From the NCBI RefSeq assembly GCF_014196305.1, contig NZ_JACIDJ010000004.1:260634-324633 (forward strand): 64,000 bases of DNA. Reading direction: 5' to 3'. Both the position numbers and the translations under genes were made by a program. The notes beneath the pieces are model-generated. The model was not told the origin of the DNA and searched no databases. It worked only from the letters and a program-made list of their open reading frames with translations. Below, one piece after another: positions 47,004 to 55,060 of the stretch. Every line of letters begins with the position of its first letter. The first letter of the stretch is position 1. Source of the DNA: Roseococcus suduntuyensis (GTDB taxonomy: Bacteria; Pseudomonadota; Alphaproteobacteria; Acetobacterales; Acetobacteraceae).

Positions 47004-47618
47004 ATGAACACCATGGACGTCAAGGCGGCCCGCACCGCCGCCGTCGCCGCCGCCGTCGGCCGCGTGCGCGAGATCGAGAGCCGCATGGGCGTGACCCGCG
47101 AGGCGCTGGAAGCCATCAAGGCCGAGCTGCTGCAGCTGGCCGCACAGGAACACCTGTTTCCCTCAAGCGAATTCCCGCCCCCGCCCAATGGCGAGAAGGG
47201 CAGCAACCGCTATTTGCTGCGCGAGGAGGACAACAACCGCTTCGCCCTCTACCTGAACGCGCTGAACCCCGGCAATTCCACCAAGCCGCATGACCACACC
47301 ACCTGGGCCGTGGTCGTCGCCGTGGACGGGCAGGAGCTGAACAAGGTCTATGACCGGATGGATGACGGCACCGACCCCGCGCGCTGCGAGATGCGCGTGC
47401 GCGAGGAGATCATGGTGGAACCGGGCCGCGGCATCGCGCTGATGCCGGAGGACATCCACTCCATCCACACCACCGGCGAGCGCCCCACGCGCCACCTGCA
47501 CATGTATGGCCTGGCGCTGGAGAAGCTGGATGGCCGCCGCGCCTTCGACGACAAGACCGGCGAGGTCAGCTTCTACAACAAGAGCTTCATGAAGCCGACG
47601 GCCGGCACCGACCGCTGA
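47004..47618 (+). CDS. Cysteine-dioxygenase-family cupin (thiol dioxygenase)
   Basis: 204 residues. After a helical lead, NRYLLREEDNNRFALYLNAL and NSTKPHDHTTWAVVVAVDGQ carry the HxH iron ligands, and MPEDIHSIHTTGERPTRHLH the third His. These are the 3-His iron site of thiol dioxygenases, which oxidise cysteine or 3-mercaptopropionate to the sulfinate. GAGGAGG lies about 9 bases before the ATG. The stop overlaps the start of the rhodanese gene (TGATG), so thiol oxidation and sulfur transfer are coupled. Which thiol is used is not evident. Confidence 0.85.
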   Translation: MNTMDVKAARTAAVAAAVGRVREIESRMGVTREALEAIKAELLQLAAQEHLFPSSEFPPPPNGEKGSNRYLLREEDNNRFALYLNALNPGNSTKPHDHTTWAVVVAVDGQELNKVYDRMDDGTDPARCEMRVREEIMVEPGRGIALMPEDIHSIHTTGERPTRHLHMYGLALEKLDGRRAFDDKTGEVSFYNKSFMKPTAGTDR

Positions 47619-49153
47619 TGCGCATGCTGGATGCGGCCACGCTGAAGGCGTGGATCGGCGCAGGGCGCGAACTGGCCATCCTCGACGCGCGCGAGGAGGG
47701 CGAGTTCGGCCACGGGCACCTGTTCTGGGCCGTCCCCTGCCCGCTCTCCAAGCGGGAATTGCGGGCGCGGGCGCTGCTGCCGCGGCTGGATGCGACGGTG
47801 GTCTGCGTGGATGGCGGCGAGGGTTACGCCGAGAAGCTGGCCGCCTTCCTGGAGGGCATCGGCGCCACCGATGTCCATGTGCTGCAAGGCGGCACCCCGG
47901 CCTGGGAGGCGGCGGGCTACGTCGTCTTCACCGGCGTGCATGTGCCCTCCAAGGCCTTCGGCGAATGGGTGGAGCACCACTACGGCACCGAGAGCCTGGA
48001 CGCGGCCGAGTTGGACGCGCTGGTGAAGGCGGGGACGGACCTCGTCATCCTCGACAGCCGGCCGATGGACGAGTTCCACCGCATGTCCATCCCCGGCGGG
48101 GTGAACGTGCCGGGGGGCGAGCTGGCCTATCGCATCGCGGATTTGGTGCCGAACGCCGAGACCACCATCGTCGTGAACTGCGCGGGGCGCACCCGCAGCA
48201 TCATGGGCGCGGAAAGCCTGCGGCAGGCGGGCGTGCCCAACAAGGTCGTGGCCCTGCGGAACGGCACCATGGGGTGGGAGCTGGCGGGGCTGCAGGTGGC
48301 GCGCGGACAGAGCGCGAGCTACCCGCCCGGCACGCCCGTCACCGCCGGGCTGGCGCTGGAACGGGCCATGGGTTTCGCCGCCCGCACGGGGGTGCGCGAA
48401 TGCACCCGCGCCGAGGCCGAGGCGATGCGCGCCGCCCCCTCCCGCACCACCTATGCGCTGGATGTGCGGGCGCTCGACGAATACGCGGCCGGGCATATTC
48501 CGGGCTTCCGCCACGCCCCCGGCGGGCAGCTGGTGCAGGCCACCGACCAATGGATCGCGGTGCGCGGCGCGCGCGTCATCCTGGCGGACAATGACACGGT
48601 GCGCGCACGGATGAGCGCCGCCTGGCTGCGGCTGATGGGGGGGTGGGAGGTGTTTGTCGTCACCGACCCGCTCTCGGGCCCGCTGGAGACGGGGCCCTGG
48701 GTGCCGTCGCTGACGCACACGCCCTCGGCGCCGACCGTGACGCCGGAGGCCCTGGCCGCCGAAACGGGGGTGACGGTGGTGGACCTCGCGCGCTCCATCG
48801 ATTTCCGGGCGGGGCATATCCCGGGCAGCGTCTGGGCGGTGCGCGGGCGGCTGCCGGAGATCACGGGCCCCGTGGTCATCACCGCGCCGGACCCGCTGCT
48901 GGCGCATCTGGCCGCGGCCGAGACGCTGGGGGCGCGGGTGCTGGAAGGCGGCGTGTCGGCCTGGCGCGCGGCCGGCCTGCCCCTCGCCACCGACCGGCAG
49001 AACCCGCCGGACGAGGCCTGCGTGGACTGGTACCTCCGCCCCTATGACCGCAACAGCGGCATCGAGGAGGCCATGCACGCCTATCTCTCCTGGGAGGTGG
49101 ACCTGGTGCATGAGGTGGCGCGGGACGGTGACGCGCCCTTCGGGGCTTGGTAG
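47618..49153 (+). CDS. Four-domain rhodanese (sulfurtransferase)
   Basis: 511 residues with four rhodanese domains of about 110-125 residues. Domain 2 (LVILDSRPMDEFHRMSIPGG, then TIVVNCAGRTRSIMGAESLR) has the active-site Cys near residue 188. At the matching site domain 1 has Asp (VVCVDGGEGYAEKL), domain 3 Asp (VILADNDTVRARM) and domain 4 Pro/Asp (VVITAPDPLLAH). One active and three structural domains are therefore expected. It probably moves sulfane sulfur made from products of the thiol dioxygenase gene upstream, with which it is translationally coupled. Confidence 0.9.
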   Translation: MRMLDAATLKAWIGAGRELAILDAREEGEFGHGHLFWAVPCPLSKRELRARALLPRLDATVVCVDGGEGYAEKLAAFLEGIGATDVHVLQGGTPAWEAAGYVVFTGVHVPSKAFGEWVEHHYGTESLDAAELDALVKAGTDLVILDSRPMDEFHRMSIPGGVNVPGGELAYRIADLVPNAETTIVVNCAGRTRSIMGAESLRQAGVPNKVVALRNGTMGWELAGLQVARGQSASYPPGTPVTAGLALERAMGFAARTGVRECTRAEAEAMRAAPSRTTYALDVRALDEYAAGHIPGFRHAPGGQLVQATDQWIAVRGARVILADNDTVRARMSAAWLRLMGGWEVFVVTDPLSGPLETGPWVPSLTHTPSAPTVTPEALAAETGVTVVDLARSIDFRAGHIPGSVWAVRGRLPEITGPVVITAPDPLLAHLAAAETLGARVLEGGVSAWRAAGLPLATDRQNPPDEACVDWYLRPYDRNSGIEEAMHAYLSWEVDLVHEVARDGDAPFGAW

Positions 49154-49914
49154 CGGGGGTCTTCAAGCGTCTGGGCATCGGCGCGCTGGACGCGCTGCTG
49201 CCCCCCCATTGCCTGACCTGCGACGCCCCGGTGGGCGAGCAGGGCGGGCTCTGCGCCGACTGCTTCGGCAAGCTGGCCTTCGTCTCGGCGCCGATCTGCG
49301 CGCGCTGCGGGGTGCCCTTCCCGCATGAAGGGATGGGCACGCCCATGGGGGATGGCGTCTGGTGCGACGCCTGCGTGGAAGCCCCGCCCGCCTTCACCGC
49401 CGCCCGTGCGGCCCTGCGCTATGACGCCGGCGCCAAGGCGCTGATCCTGCCCTTCAAGCACCGCGACGCGGTGGAGATGGCCCGCCCCCTCGCCCGCCAC
49501 ATGGCCCGCGCGGGGCGCGAGCTGCTGGCCGAGGCCGACATGCTGCTGCCCGTGCCGCTGCACCGCTGGCGCCTCTTCGCGCGGCGGCACAACCAGGCGG
49601 CGCTGTTGGCGGCGCAATTGTCGCGCATCTCAGGCGTGCCGCACCGGCCCCTGCTGCTGCGAAGGCTGCGGCGCACCCGCCCCCTGGGCGAGATGGGCGC
49701 GCGCGACCGCGCCACGGAGCTGGAAGGTGCCTTCGGCCTGGCGCCCGGGGCCGCCCGGGTGCTGGCCGGACGGCGGGTGCTGCTGGTGGATGACGTGCTG
49801 ACCAGCGGCGCCACCGCCGATGCCTGCGCCCGCGCCCTGCTGGCGGGCGGCGCGGCGCGGGTGGATGTGCTGGCGGCGGCCAGGGTGCCGGACCCGCGGA
49901 TGGAGGGCGTCTGA
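49147..49914 (+). CDS. comF: ComF-family phosphoribosyltransferase-like protein
   Basis: 255 residues. The N-terminal zinc-ribbon has LLPPHCLTCDAPVGEQGGLC, CADCFGKLAF, ICARCGVPF and WCDACVEAPP (four Cys pairs). The C-terminal part has ADMLLPVPLHRWRLFARRHN and VLLVDDVLTSGATADACA, the PRPP-binding loop. ComF proteins take part in DNA uptake in Gram-positives; in alphaproteobacteria the role is unclear. The TTG start at 49147 overlaps the rhodanese gene by 7 bp. Its stop codon lies within the first unit of the tandem repeat that follows. Confidence 0.9.
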   Translation: MVAGVFKRLGIGALDALLPPHCLTCDAPVGEQGGLCADCFGKLAFVSAPICARCGVPFPHEGMGTPMGDGVWCDACVEAPPAFTAARAALRYDAGAKALILPFKHRDAVEMARPLARHMARAGRELLAEADMLLPVPLHRWRLFARRHNQAALLAAQLSRISGVPHRPLLLRRLRRTRPLGEMGARDRATELEGAFGLAPGAARVLAGRRVLLVDDVLTSGATADACARALLAGGAARVDVLAAARVPDPRMEGV

Positions 49915-50102
49915 TCGGCGCCGGCGGCGTGAATCAGCCGCACGGCACTTCGCGTCTGATCGGCGTCGGCGACGTGAATCAGCCGCACGTCACTTCGCGT
50001 CTGATCGGCGTCGGCGGATGCCGGCGACGTGAATCAGCCGCGCGGCACTTCGCGTCTGATCGGCGTCGGCGGATGCCGACGACGTGAATCAGCCGCGCGG
50101 CA
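49908..50102. repeat. Tandem repeat, four copies of a 45/55-bp unit
   Basis: Units begin CGTCTGATCGGCG at 49908, 49953, 49998 and 50053. The first two are 45 bp; the last two carry an extra 10 bp (GGATGCCGGC-like); the fourth lacks its last few bases. Each has TGAATCAGCCGC near its end. The first copy includes the ComF stop codon. Small hairpins such as CGTCGGC-GGAT-GCCGACG form in copy 4. Confidence 0.85.
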
Positions 50103-50110
50103 GAGGCCGC

Positions 50111-50506
50111 CTAGAGTTTTCCCTGTTCCTTCAGCACCGTCTCCGCCATCCGCAGCGCGTCAATGGCGGCGGGAAAGCCGCAATAGGCGACGGCGTGGGT
50201 GAAGACCTCGCTGATCTCCTCGGCCGTGCAGCCATTGTTCAGCGCCGCCACCAGATGGATGCGAAGCTCATGCGGGTGATTCAGCGCGCAGAGCATCCCC
50301 AGCGTGATCAGGCTGCGCTGCTTGCGGTCCAGATGCGGGCGGGTCCAGAGGGTGGCGTAGGCCATCTCCTCGGACAGCGCGCGGACGGCCTGGTTGAAGG
50401 GGGTAGTGCTGGCGTCGCGGGCGTCGGTGTAGGTCGCACCCAGGATTTCGCGCATCTCCTGGCGGCCCCGGGCACGCAGGGCGTCATGGGCTTCCTGTTC
50501 GTTCAT
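50111..50506 (-). CDS. Carboxymuconolactone-decarboxylase-family protein, copy 2
   Basis: 131 residues. MNEQEAHDALRARGRQEMRE, then SLITLGMLCALNHPHELRIH and TAEEISEVFTHAVAYCGFPA match the CMD/AhpD helical fold as in PcaC-like decarboxylases. It has the YCGFP motif, but no CxxC redox pair of AhpD, so decarboxylase-type activity is more likely than peroxidase. GGGAGGAA lies before the ATG at 50506. About 70% of residues match copy 1 directly upstream, so the pair arose by tandem duplication. Confidence 0.85.
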   Translation of the reverse strand: MNEQEAHDALRARGRQEMREILGATYTDARDASTTPFNQAVRALSEEMAYATLWTRPHLDRKQRSLITLGMLCALNHPHELRIHLVAALNNGCTAEEISEVFTHAVAYCGFPAAIDALRMAETVLKEQGKL

Positions 50507-50595
50507 CGTTGTTCCTCCCGGCTTCGGCCGCACCGGGCCATTTCGCCACGGCTGGACCCAGGGCGCAAATGCGGGGGGGGGGGAAGCGCGACGCG

Positions 50596-50991
50596 CTACA
50601 GCTTCCCCTCTTCCTTCAGCACCGCCTCGGCCATGCGCAGCGCATCAATGGCGGAGGGAAAGCCGCAATAGGCGACGGCGTGGGTGAAGACCTCGCGGAT
50701 TTCGTCCGCCGTGCAGCCATTGTTCAGCGCGGCGACGAGATGGATGCGCAGCTCCTCCGGATGGTTCAGCGCGCACAGCATGGCCAGCGTGATGAGGCTG
50801 CGCTGCTTGCGGTCCAGATGCGGGCGCGTCCAGAGGCTGGCATAGGCCATCTCCTCCACCAGCGCGGCGACGGGCGCGGTGAAGGGCGTGGTCGCGGCGT
50901 CATGCGCCTCGGTGAAGGGGGCGCCCAGGATCTCGCGCATCTCCTGCCGGCCGCGGGCACGCAGCGTGGCGTGGGCCTCGTCTTCAGTCAT
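50596..50991 (-). CDS. Carboxymuconolactone-decarboxylase-family protein, copy 1
   Basis: 131 residues. MTEDEAHATLRARGRQEMRE, TRPHLDRKQRSLITLAMLCA and EIREVFTHAVAYCGFPSAID are nearly the same as in copy 2 downstream. Family members decarboxylate 4-carboxymuconolactone in protocatechuate breakdown, but many have other roles, and no other genes of that pathway are here. The ATG at 50991 overlaps the trmJ stop by 8 bp, so it is translated from the cysS-trmJ message. Confidence 0.85.
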   Translation of the reverse strand: MTEDEAHATLRARGRQEMREILGAPFTEAHDAATTPFTAPVAALVEEMAYASLWTRPHLDRKQRSLITLAMLCALNHPEELRIHLVAALNNGCTADEIREVFTHAVAYCGFPSAIDALRMAEAVLKEEGKL

Positions 50992-51796
50992 CGTCGGGAG
51001 TCCTTGGGGCTTCGGGTTCGGGGCGGCCATGGCGCATGCGGCCGCGCGAGAGCTCGGCCACCACGCCGTGCAGCGTCCGCAGCTCCTGCTCGGTCACTTC
51101 GCCACGGGTGAACCAATGGCGCAAATTCCGCACCATGCCGGGGCGCTTCGCTTCGTTGCGGAGGAAGCCGCAGGCATCCAGCTCCGCGACCAGGTGGCCC
51201 ATGAAGTTTTCCAGCGAGCCGCGGGTGGCGACCTCGGTCTTGTGGGTCTGCAGCCGCACGGGGGGCGTCCCGTCGGCCGCCACCCACCACTCATAGGCCA
51301 GCACCATCACGGCCTGGGCGAGGTTCAGCGAGGAGAATTCCGGGTTCAGCGGGTAGCGCACCAGCGTGTCGGCGCGGGCCAGGTCCTCGGCCTCCAGCCC
51401 CGCGCGTTCGGGGCCGAAGAGGAGGGCGGTGCGCAGGTTGCGTTCGCGCAGGCTTCGCAGCTCGGTGGCGGCGGCGCGGGCCGTCATCACGGGCATGATG
51501 ACGTGGCGCGGGCGCGGACAGGTGGCCAGCACGCGGTGGCAATCGGCGATGGCGTCGTCCACCGATGCGTGGACGGTGGCGGCGTCCAGGATGCGGTCGG
51601 CGCCCGAGGCCGCGGCCCAGGCGCGTTCCTTGGGCCAGCCCTCGCGCGGCGCCACCAGCCGCAGGTGGAACAGCCCGCCATTGGCCATGGCGCGGGCGGT
51701 GGTGCCGATGTTCTCGGGCAGTTGCGGGCGGACGAGGACCACGATGGGCGTCTCGCCCTCGGGCGCGACGAGGGGGGCGGCGCCTTCCTCACGCAT
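50984..51796 (-). CDS. trmJ: tRNA 2'-O-methyltransferase, TrmJ family
   Basis: 270 residues. PIVVLVRPQLPENIGTTARA is the SPOUT-fold start of TrmJ; ALLFGPERAGLEAEDLARAD and LNPEFSSLNLAQAVMVLAYE form the knotted SAM-binding site. It methylates the ribose at position 32 of certain tRNAs. The ATG at 51796 is used; upstream reading to 52072 is wrong-frame cysS. It is placed 4 bp after cysS. Confidence 0.92.
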   Translation of the reverse strand: MREEGAAPLVAPEGETPIVVLVRPQLPENIGTTARAMANGGLFHLRLVAPREGWPKERAWAAASGADRILDAATVHASVDDAIADCHRVLATCPRPRHVIMPVMTARAAATELRSLRERNLRTALLFGPERAGLEAEDLARADTLVRYPLNPEFSSLNLAQAVMVLAYEWWVAADGTPPVRLQTHKTEVATRGSLENFMGHLVAELDACGFLRNEAKRPGMVRNLRHWFTRGEVTEQELRTLHGVVAELSRGRMRHGRPEPEAPRTPDDD

Positions 51797-51800
51797 TCCG

Positions 51801-53213
51801 CTACGCCCTCCTCCAGGTCGTGCCGCCGGCGCCATCCTCCAGGATGATGCCCTGGGCCTTGAGGTCGTCGCGAATGCGGTCGGCCTCGGCCCAGTTCTTC
51901 GCGGCGCGGGCGGCGAGGCGGGCGGCGATGGCGGCCTCGACCTCGGCATCGCCGCCGCCCTGGCGCCAGGCGGCGGCATCGTGCAGCGGCAGGCCCAGCA
52001 CCTGCGCGGCGTCCAGGATGGCGGCGCGCGCTTCGCCCGGCGCGGGGTCCCAGGGCGCGGGCGTGCGGGCATGGACGGCGGCGGGCGAACCGCCGACCGA
52101 CGCCACGTTTTCCAGCGTGCGGAGGTCGCGCAGGCGGGCCAGGGCCAGTGGCGTGTTCAGGTCGTCATGCAGGGGTTCCAGCACCCACTCCACCATGGCG
52201 GCGGGTGCCTCGGCCTCGGGCGCGGGGCGGGCCAGCATGGCGTAGAAATCGTCGAGTTCGGCCTTGCACTCGTCCAGCGCGGCGAGGGTGAAATCCAGCG
52301 CCGAACGGTAATGGGTGCGCAGCAGCAGCAGACGAAAGGCCTCGCCCGCCCAGGGGCCGCGCGCCAGCACGTCCTGCACCGTCATGAAGTTGCCGAGGCT
52401 CTTCGACATCTTCTCGCCGTCCACCAGCAGCATGCCGTTGTGCAGCCAGGTGTGGGCCATGAAGGCGGTGCCGAAGGCGGCGCGGGATTGCGCCACCTCG
52501 TTCTCGTGGTGGGGAAACAGCAGGTCATGCCCGCCGCCATGGATGTCGAAGGTCTCGCCCAGGTGCTTCCACGACATGGCGGAGCATTCGATGTGCCAGC
52601 CAGGCCGGCCGCGGCCCCAGGGGCTGTCCCAGCCGGGCGTCTCGGCGTCCGACGGCTTCCACAGCACGAAATCGCCGGGGTCGCGCTTGTAGGGGGCGAC
52701 GTCCACGCGGGCGCCGGCCAGCAGCTCGTCCTGGTTGCGGCCGGAGAGCTTTCCGTAGTCCGCGAAGCTGCCCACGCTGAACAGCACATGGCCTTCCGCC
52801 GCATAGGCGTGGCCGCGCGCCACCAGCTTTTCGGTGAGGGCGATCATCTCCGCGATGTGGCCGGTGGCGGTCGGCTCCACATCGGGGGCCAGGCAGTTCA
52901 GCGCCGCCATGTCGCGGTGGAAATCGGCGGTGGTGCGGCTGGTGATGGCGCCGATGGGCTGGCCGGTCTCGCGGGCGCGGGCGTTGATCTTGTCGTCCAC
53001 GTCCGTGATGTTCCGGGCGTAGGTCACGCGCGGGTAGAGGCGCCGCAGCAGCCGCGCCAGCACGTCGAACACCACCACGGGACGCGCGTTCCCCAGATGC
53101 GCCAGGTCATAGACGGTGGGGCCGCAGACATAGAGGCGCACATGGCTGGCATCGAGCGGCGTGAAAGCCTCCTCGCGCCGGGTCAGGCTGTTGTGGAAGC
53201 GAAGCTGGGGCAT
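51801..53213 (-). CDS. cysS: Cysteinyl-tRNA synthetase
   Basis: 470 residues, standard length. [20 protein letters not shown] is the HIGH-type motif (HLGN), [15 protein letters not shown] holds zinc ligands, and [20 protein letters not shown] is the KMSKS loop. It charges tRNA-Cys in the cytoplasm. Start [20 protein letters not shown] is typical. First gene of a run with trmJ and the two CMD-family genes. Confidence 0.97.
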   Translation of the reverse strand: MPQLRFHNSLTRREEAFTPLDASHVRLYVCGPTVYDLAHLGNARPVVVFDVLARLLRRLYPRVTYARNITDVDDKINARARETGQPIGAITSRTTADFHRDMAALNCLAPDVEPTATGHIAEMIALTEKLVARGHAYAAEGHVLFSVGSFADYGKLSGRNQDELLAGARVDVAPYKRDPGDFVLWKPSDAETPGWDSPWGRGRPGWHIECSAMSWKHLGETFDIHGGGHDLLFPHHENEVAQSRAAFGTAFMAHTWLHNGMLLVDGEKMSKSLGNFMTVQDVLARGPWAGEAFRLLLLRTHYRSALDFTLAALDECKAELDDFYAMLARPAPEAEAPAAMVEWVLEPLHDDLNTPLALARLRDLRTLENVASVGGSPAAVHARTPAPWDPAPGEARAAILDAAQVLGLPLHDAAAWRQGGGDAEVEAAIAARLAARAAKNWAEADRIRDDLKAQGIILEDGAGGTTWRRA

Positions 53214-53297
53214 CTGGGAACAATCCGTGGGGGCGTGGGGCCGCAGGCGCGCGCCGGGCGGCGCAGCGTTGTCAACAGCAGCGGCAGGTGATGCTCT

Positions 53298-53331
53298 GGC
53301 CCATGCGGGGGGTTATGCGCCCGCACGGGCC
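53298..53331. other. Long GC hairpin between gltX and cysS
   Basis: Arms GGCCCATGCGGGG (53298-53310) and GCCCGCACGGGCC (53319-53331) pair at 11 of 13 positions with an 8-base loop, just after the gltX stop. No T-run follows on the minus strand, so it may be a weak terminator or an RNA-stability element. Confidence 0.4.
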
Positions 53332-53337
53332 CTTGTT

Positions 53338-54672
53338 TCAAGGCTGAAGCGAGGCCGCCAGCCGCGCCTCGGTCCGCGCGCGGCCGATCAGCGGCAGAAG
53401 CTGCTTCATGTCGGGGCCCTGGTCCTCGCCGGTGAGCGCCCGGCGCAGGGGCAGGAACAGCCCCTTGCCCTTGCGGCCGCTGATGGCCTTGAGCGCCTCG
53501 GTCCAGGCGGTCCAGGTCGTGTCGTCCCAGGGCTCGGCGGGAAGGTTCTCGCGGGCATGGGCCAGGTATTCGGCCTCGTCCGGCTGCGGGATGGGGGCGA
53601 TATGGCCCTGCACCACCTCCCACCAGTGCTTGGCCTCGGGCAGCGTGTCGAGATTGCCGCGCACGGCGTCCCAGAAGGCCTGGGTGGCGCCCTCGGGCAG
53701 GCGGGGGGCGGCCTCGGCGAAGGGCAGCGCGTGCAGCAGCTTGCGGTTCATCCCCATCATCTGCCGCGGGTCGAAGCGCGGCGAGGAGTGCGAGACGGCA
53801 CCGAGGTCGAAGCCCGGCAGCAGGTCGCGCGGGGCGCCCGGCGCGGGATCGTTGGAGGTGCCAAGGCCCGCGAGATAGCCCGTGATGGACGCGGCCTCGA
53901 TCCCGTCGCGGCGCAACTGCCGCAGCGAGAGGGAGCCGATGCGCTTGGACAGCGGCCCGCCATCGGCATCGGTCAGCAGCGGCAGGTGCGCGAAGGCCAG
54001 CTTGCGCGGATCACCGCCCAGGGCCGCGAAGAGGTCGAGCTGGATGCCCGTGTTGGTCACATGGTCCTCGCCGCGGATGACATGGGTGATGCCCATGTCC
54101 AGGTCGTCCACCACGGAGGTGAAGGTGTAGAGGGGCGAGCCATCGGCGCGCACCAGCACCGGGTCGCTGATGGCGGAGAGCTTCACCGCGCGGCGGCCCA
54201 GCACATGGTCCTGCCATTCGACCGTCGTGTTGGACAGCTTGAAGCGCCAATAGGGCACCTTGCCGTTCGCCATGGCGCGGGAGAGCTGGTCCGGCGTCAT
54301 CTTGAGCGCCGCGCGATCATACAGCGGCGGACGGCCGGCGCGGCGCTGCTGCTCGCGCTTGAAGGCCAGTTCCTCCTCGCTCTCCAGGCAGGGGTAGAGG
54401 CGGCCGGAGGCCTTCAGCGCCTCGGCGGCGGCGGCGTAGCGGTCGAGCCGGTCGGACTGGCGCACCAGCTCGTCCCAGTCGAGGCCGAGCCAGCGGAGGT
54501 CCTCCTCGATCGCCTCGGCATAGTCCTGGCGGGAGCGCTGGGTGTCGGTGTCGTCCAGGCGCAGCAGCAGGTGGCCGCCGGACTTGCGGGCGAACAGCCA
54601 GTTGGCGAGTGCGATGCGCGCATTGCCCACATGGAGATGCCCCGTGGGAGAGGGGGCGAAGCGGAGTTTCAT
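53338..54672 (-). CDS. gltX: Glutamyl-tRNA synthetase
   Basis: 444 residues. MKLRFAPSPTGHLHVGNARI is the HIGH-type start (HVGN), and GGPLSKRIGSLSLRQLRRDG the KMSKS-type loop (SKRIG). It is the short GltX2-like form; alphaproteobacteria often carry two, and a second, discriminating copy may lie elsewhere. The ATG at 54672 begins the protein directly at the first strand. It follows the small hypothetical gene by 7 bp. Confidence 0.94.
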   Translation of the reverse strand: MKLRFAPSPTGHLHVGNARIALANWLFARKSGGHLLLRLDDTDTQRSRQDYAEAIEEDLRWLGLDWDELVRQSDRLDRYAAAAEALKASGRLYPCLESEEELAFKREQQRRAGRPPLYDRAALKMTPDQLSRAMANGKVPYWRFKLSNTTVEWQDHVLGRRAVKLSAISDPVLVRADGSPLYTFTSVVDDLDMGITHVIRGEDHVTNTGIQLDLFAALGGDPRKLAFAHLPLLTDADGGPLSKRIGSLSLRQLRRDGIEAASITGYLAGLGTSNDPAPGAPRDLLPGFDLGAVSHSSPRFDPRQMMGMNRKLLHALPFAEAAPRLPEGATQAFWDAVRGNLDTLPEAKHWWEVVQGHIAPIPQPDEAEYLAHARENLPAEPWDDTTWTAWTEALKAISGRKGKGLFLPLRRALTGEDQGPDMKQLLPLIGRARTEARLAASLQP

Positions 54673-54679
54673 CTGGGAT

Positions 54680-55060
54680 TCAGTCCTCGCCGTCCGCATC
54701 TTCGTCGTCGGCGTCGCCGCGCGGGTCGAGCATGCGCCAATTGCGCTCCTCCCGGTCGCGGCAGGGGGTGGCGGTGAAATGGGCGAGTTCGGTGGCACTC
54801 TTCCAGGCGCCGTCTTCCACGCCGCCCACCTCGGCATCCTCGCCGAAGGCGAACCAGGCGTCGCGCACCTGCTCGGGCGTCATGCCGCGGCCGCGGCAGA
54901 TTTCCACGCTGTCGCGGACACGCCGGCGCGCGAAGGCATTGGCGTGGGCGAGCGAGGTGAAGCCGCGCACCACCTCCACCGGCTCCTGGCCATTGGCGCC
55001 GGAGAGATCGAGGATGCGGACCTCCAGCCCCTCCGGGGGTGCGAGCAGTTCCTCGCTCAT
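54680..55060 (-). CDS. Small acidic hypothetical protein
   Basis: 126 residues: MSEELLAPPEGLEVRILDLS, FTSLAHANAFARRRVRDSVE, ICRGRGMTPEQVRDAWFAFG, and an acidic tail (DPRGDADDEDADGED). The middle looks like a compact alpha/beta domain. No known family is recognised. It overlaps nadE by 4 bp (ATGA) and precedes gltX by 7 bp, so all three are co-translated. It may assist one of those enzymes, by position only. Confidence 0.7.
   Translation of the reverse strand: MSEELLAPPEGLEVRILDLSGANGQEPVEVVRGFTSLAHANAFARRRVRDSVEICRGRGMTPEQVRDAWFAFGEDAEVGGVEDGAWKSATELAHFTATPCRDREERNWRMLDPRGDADDEDADGED

Noticed and set aside
49908..50102. CRISPR array
   Set aside because: Units are directly adjacent without unique spacers and vary in length by a 10-bp insertion.
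53298..53337. Terminator after gltX
   Set aside because: A good stem, but no T-run on the minus strand; reported only as a hairpin.
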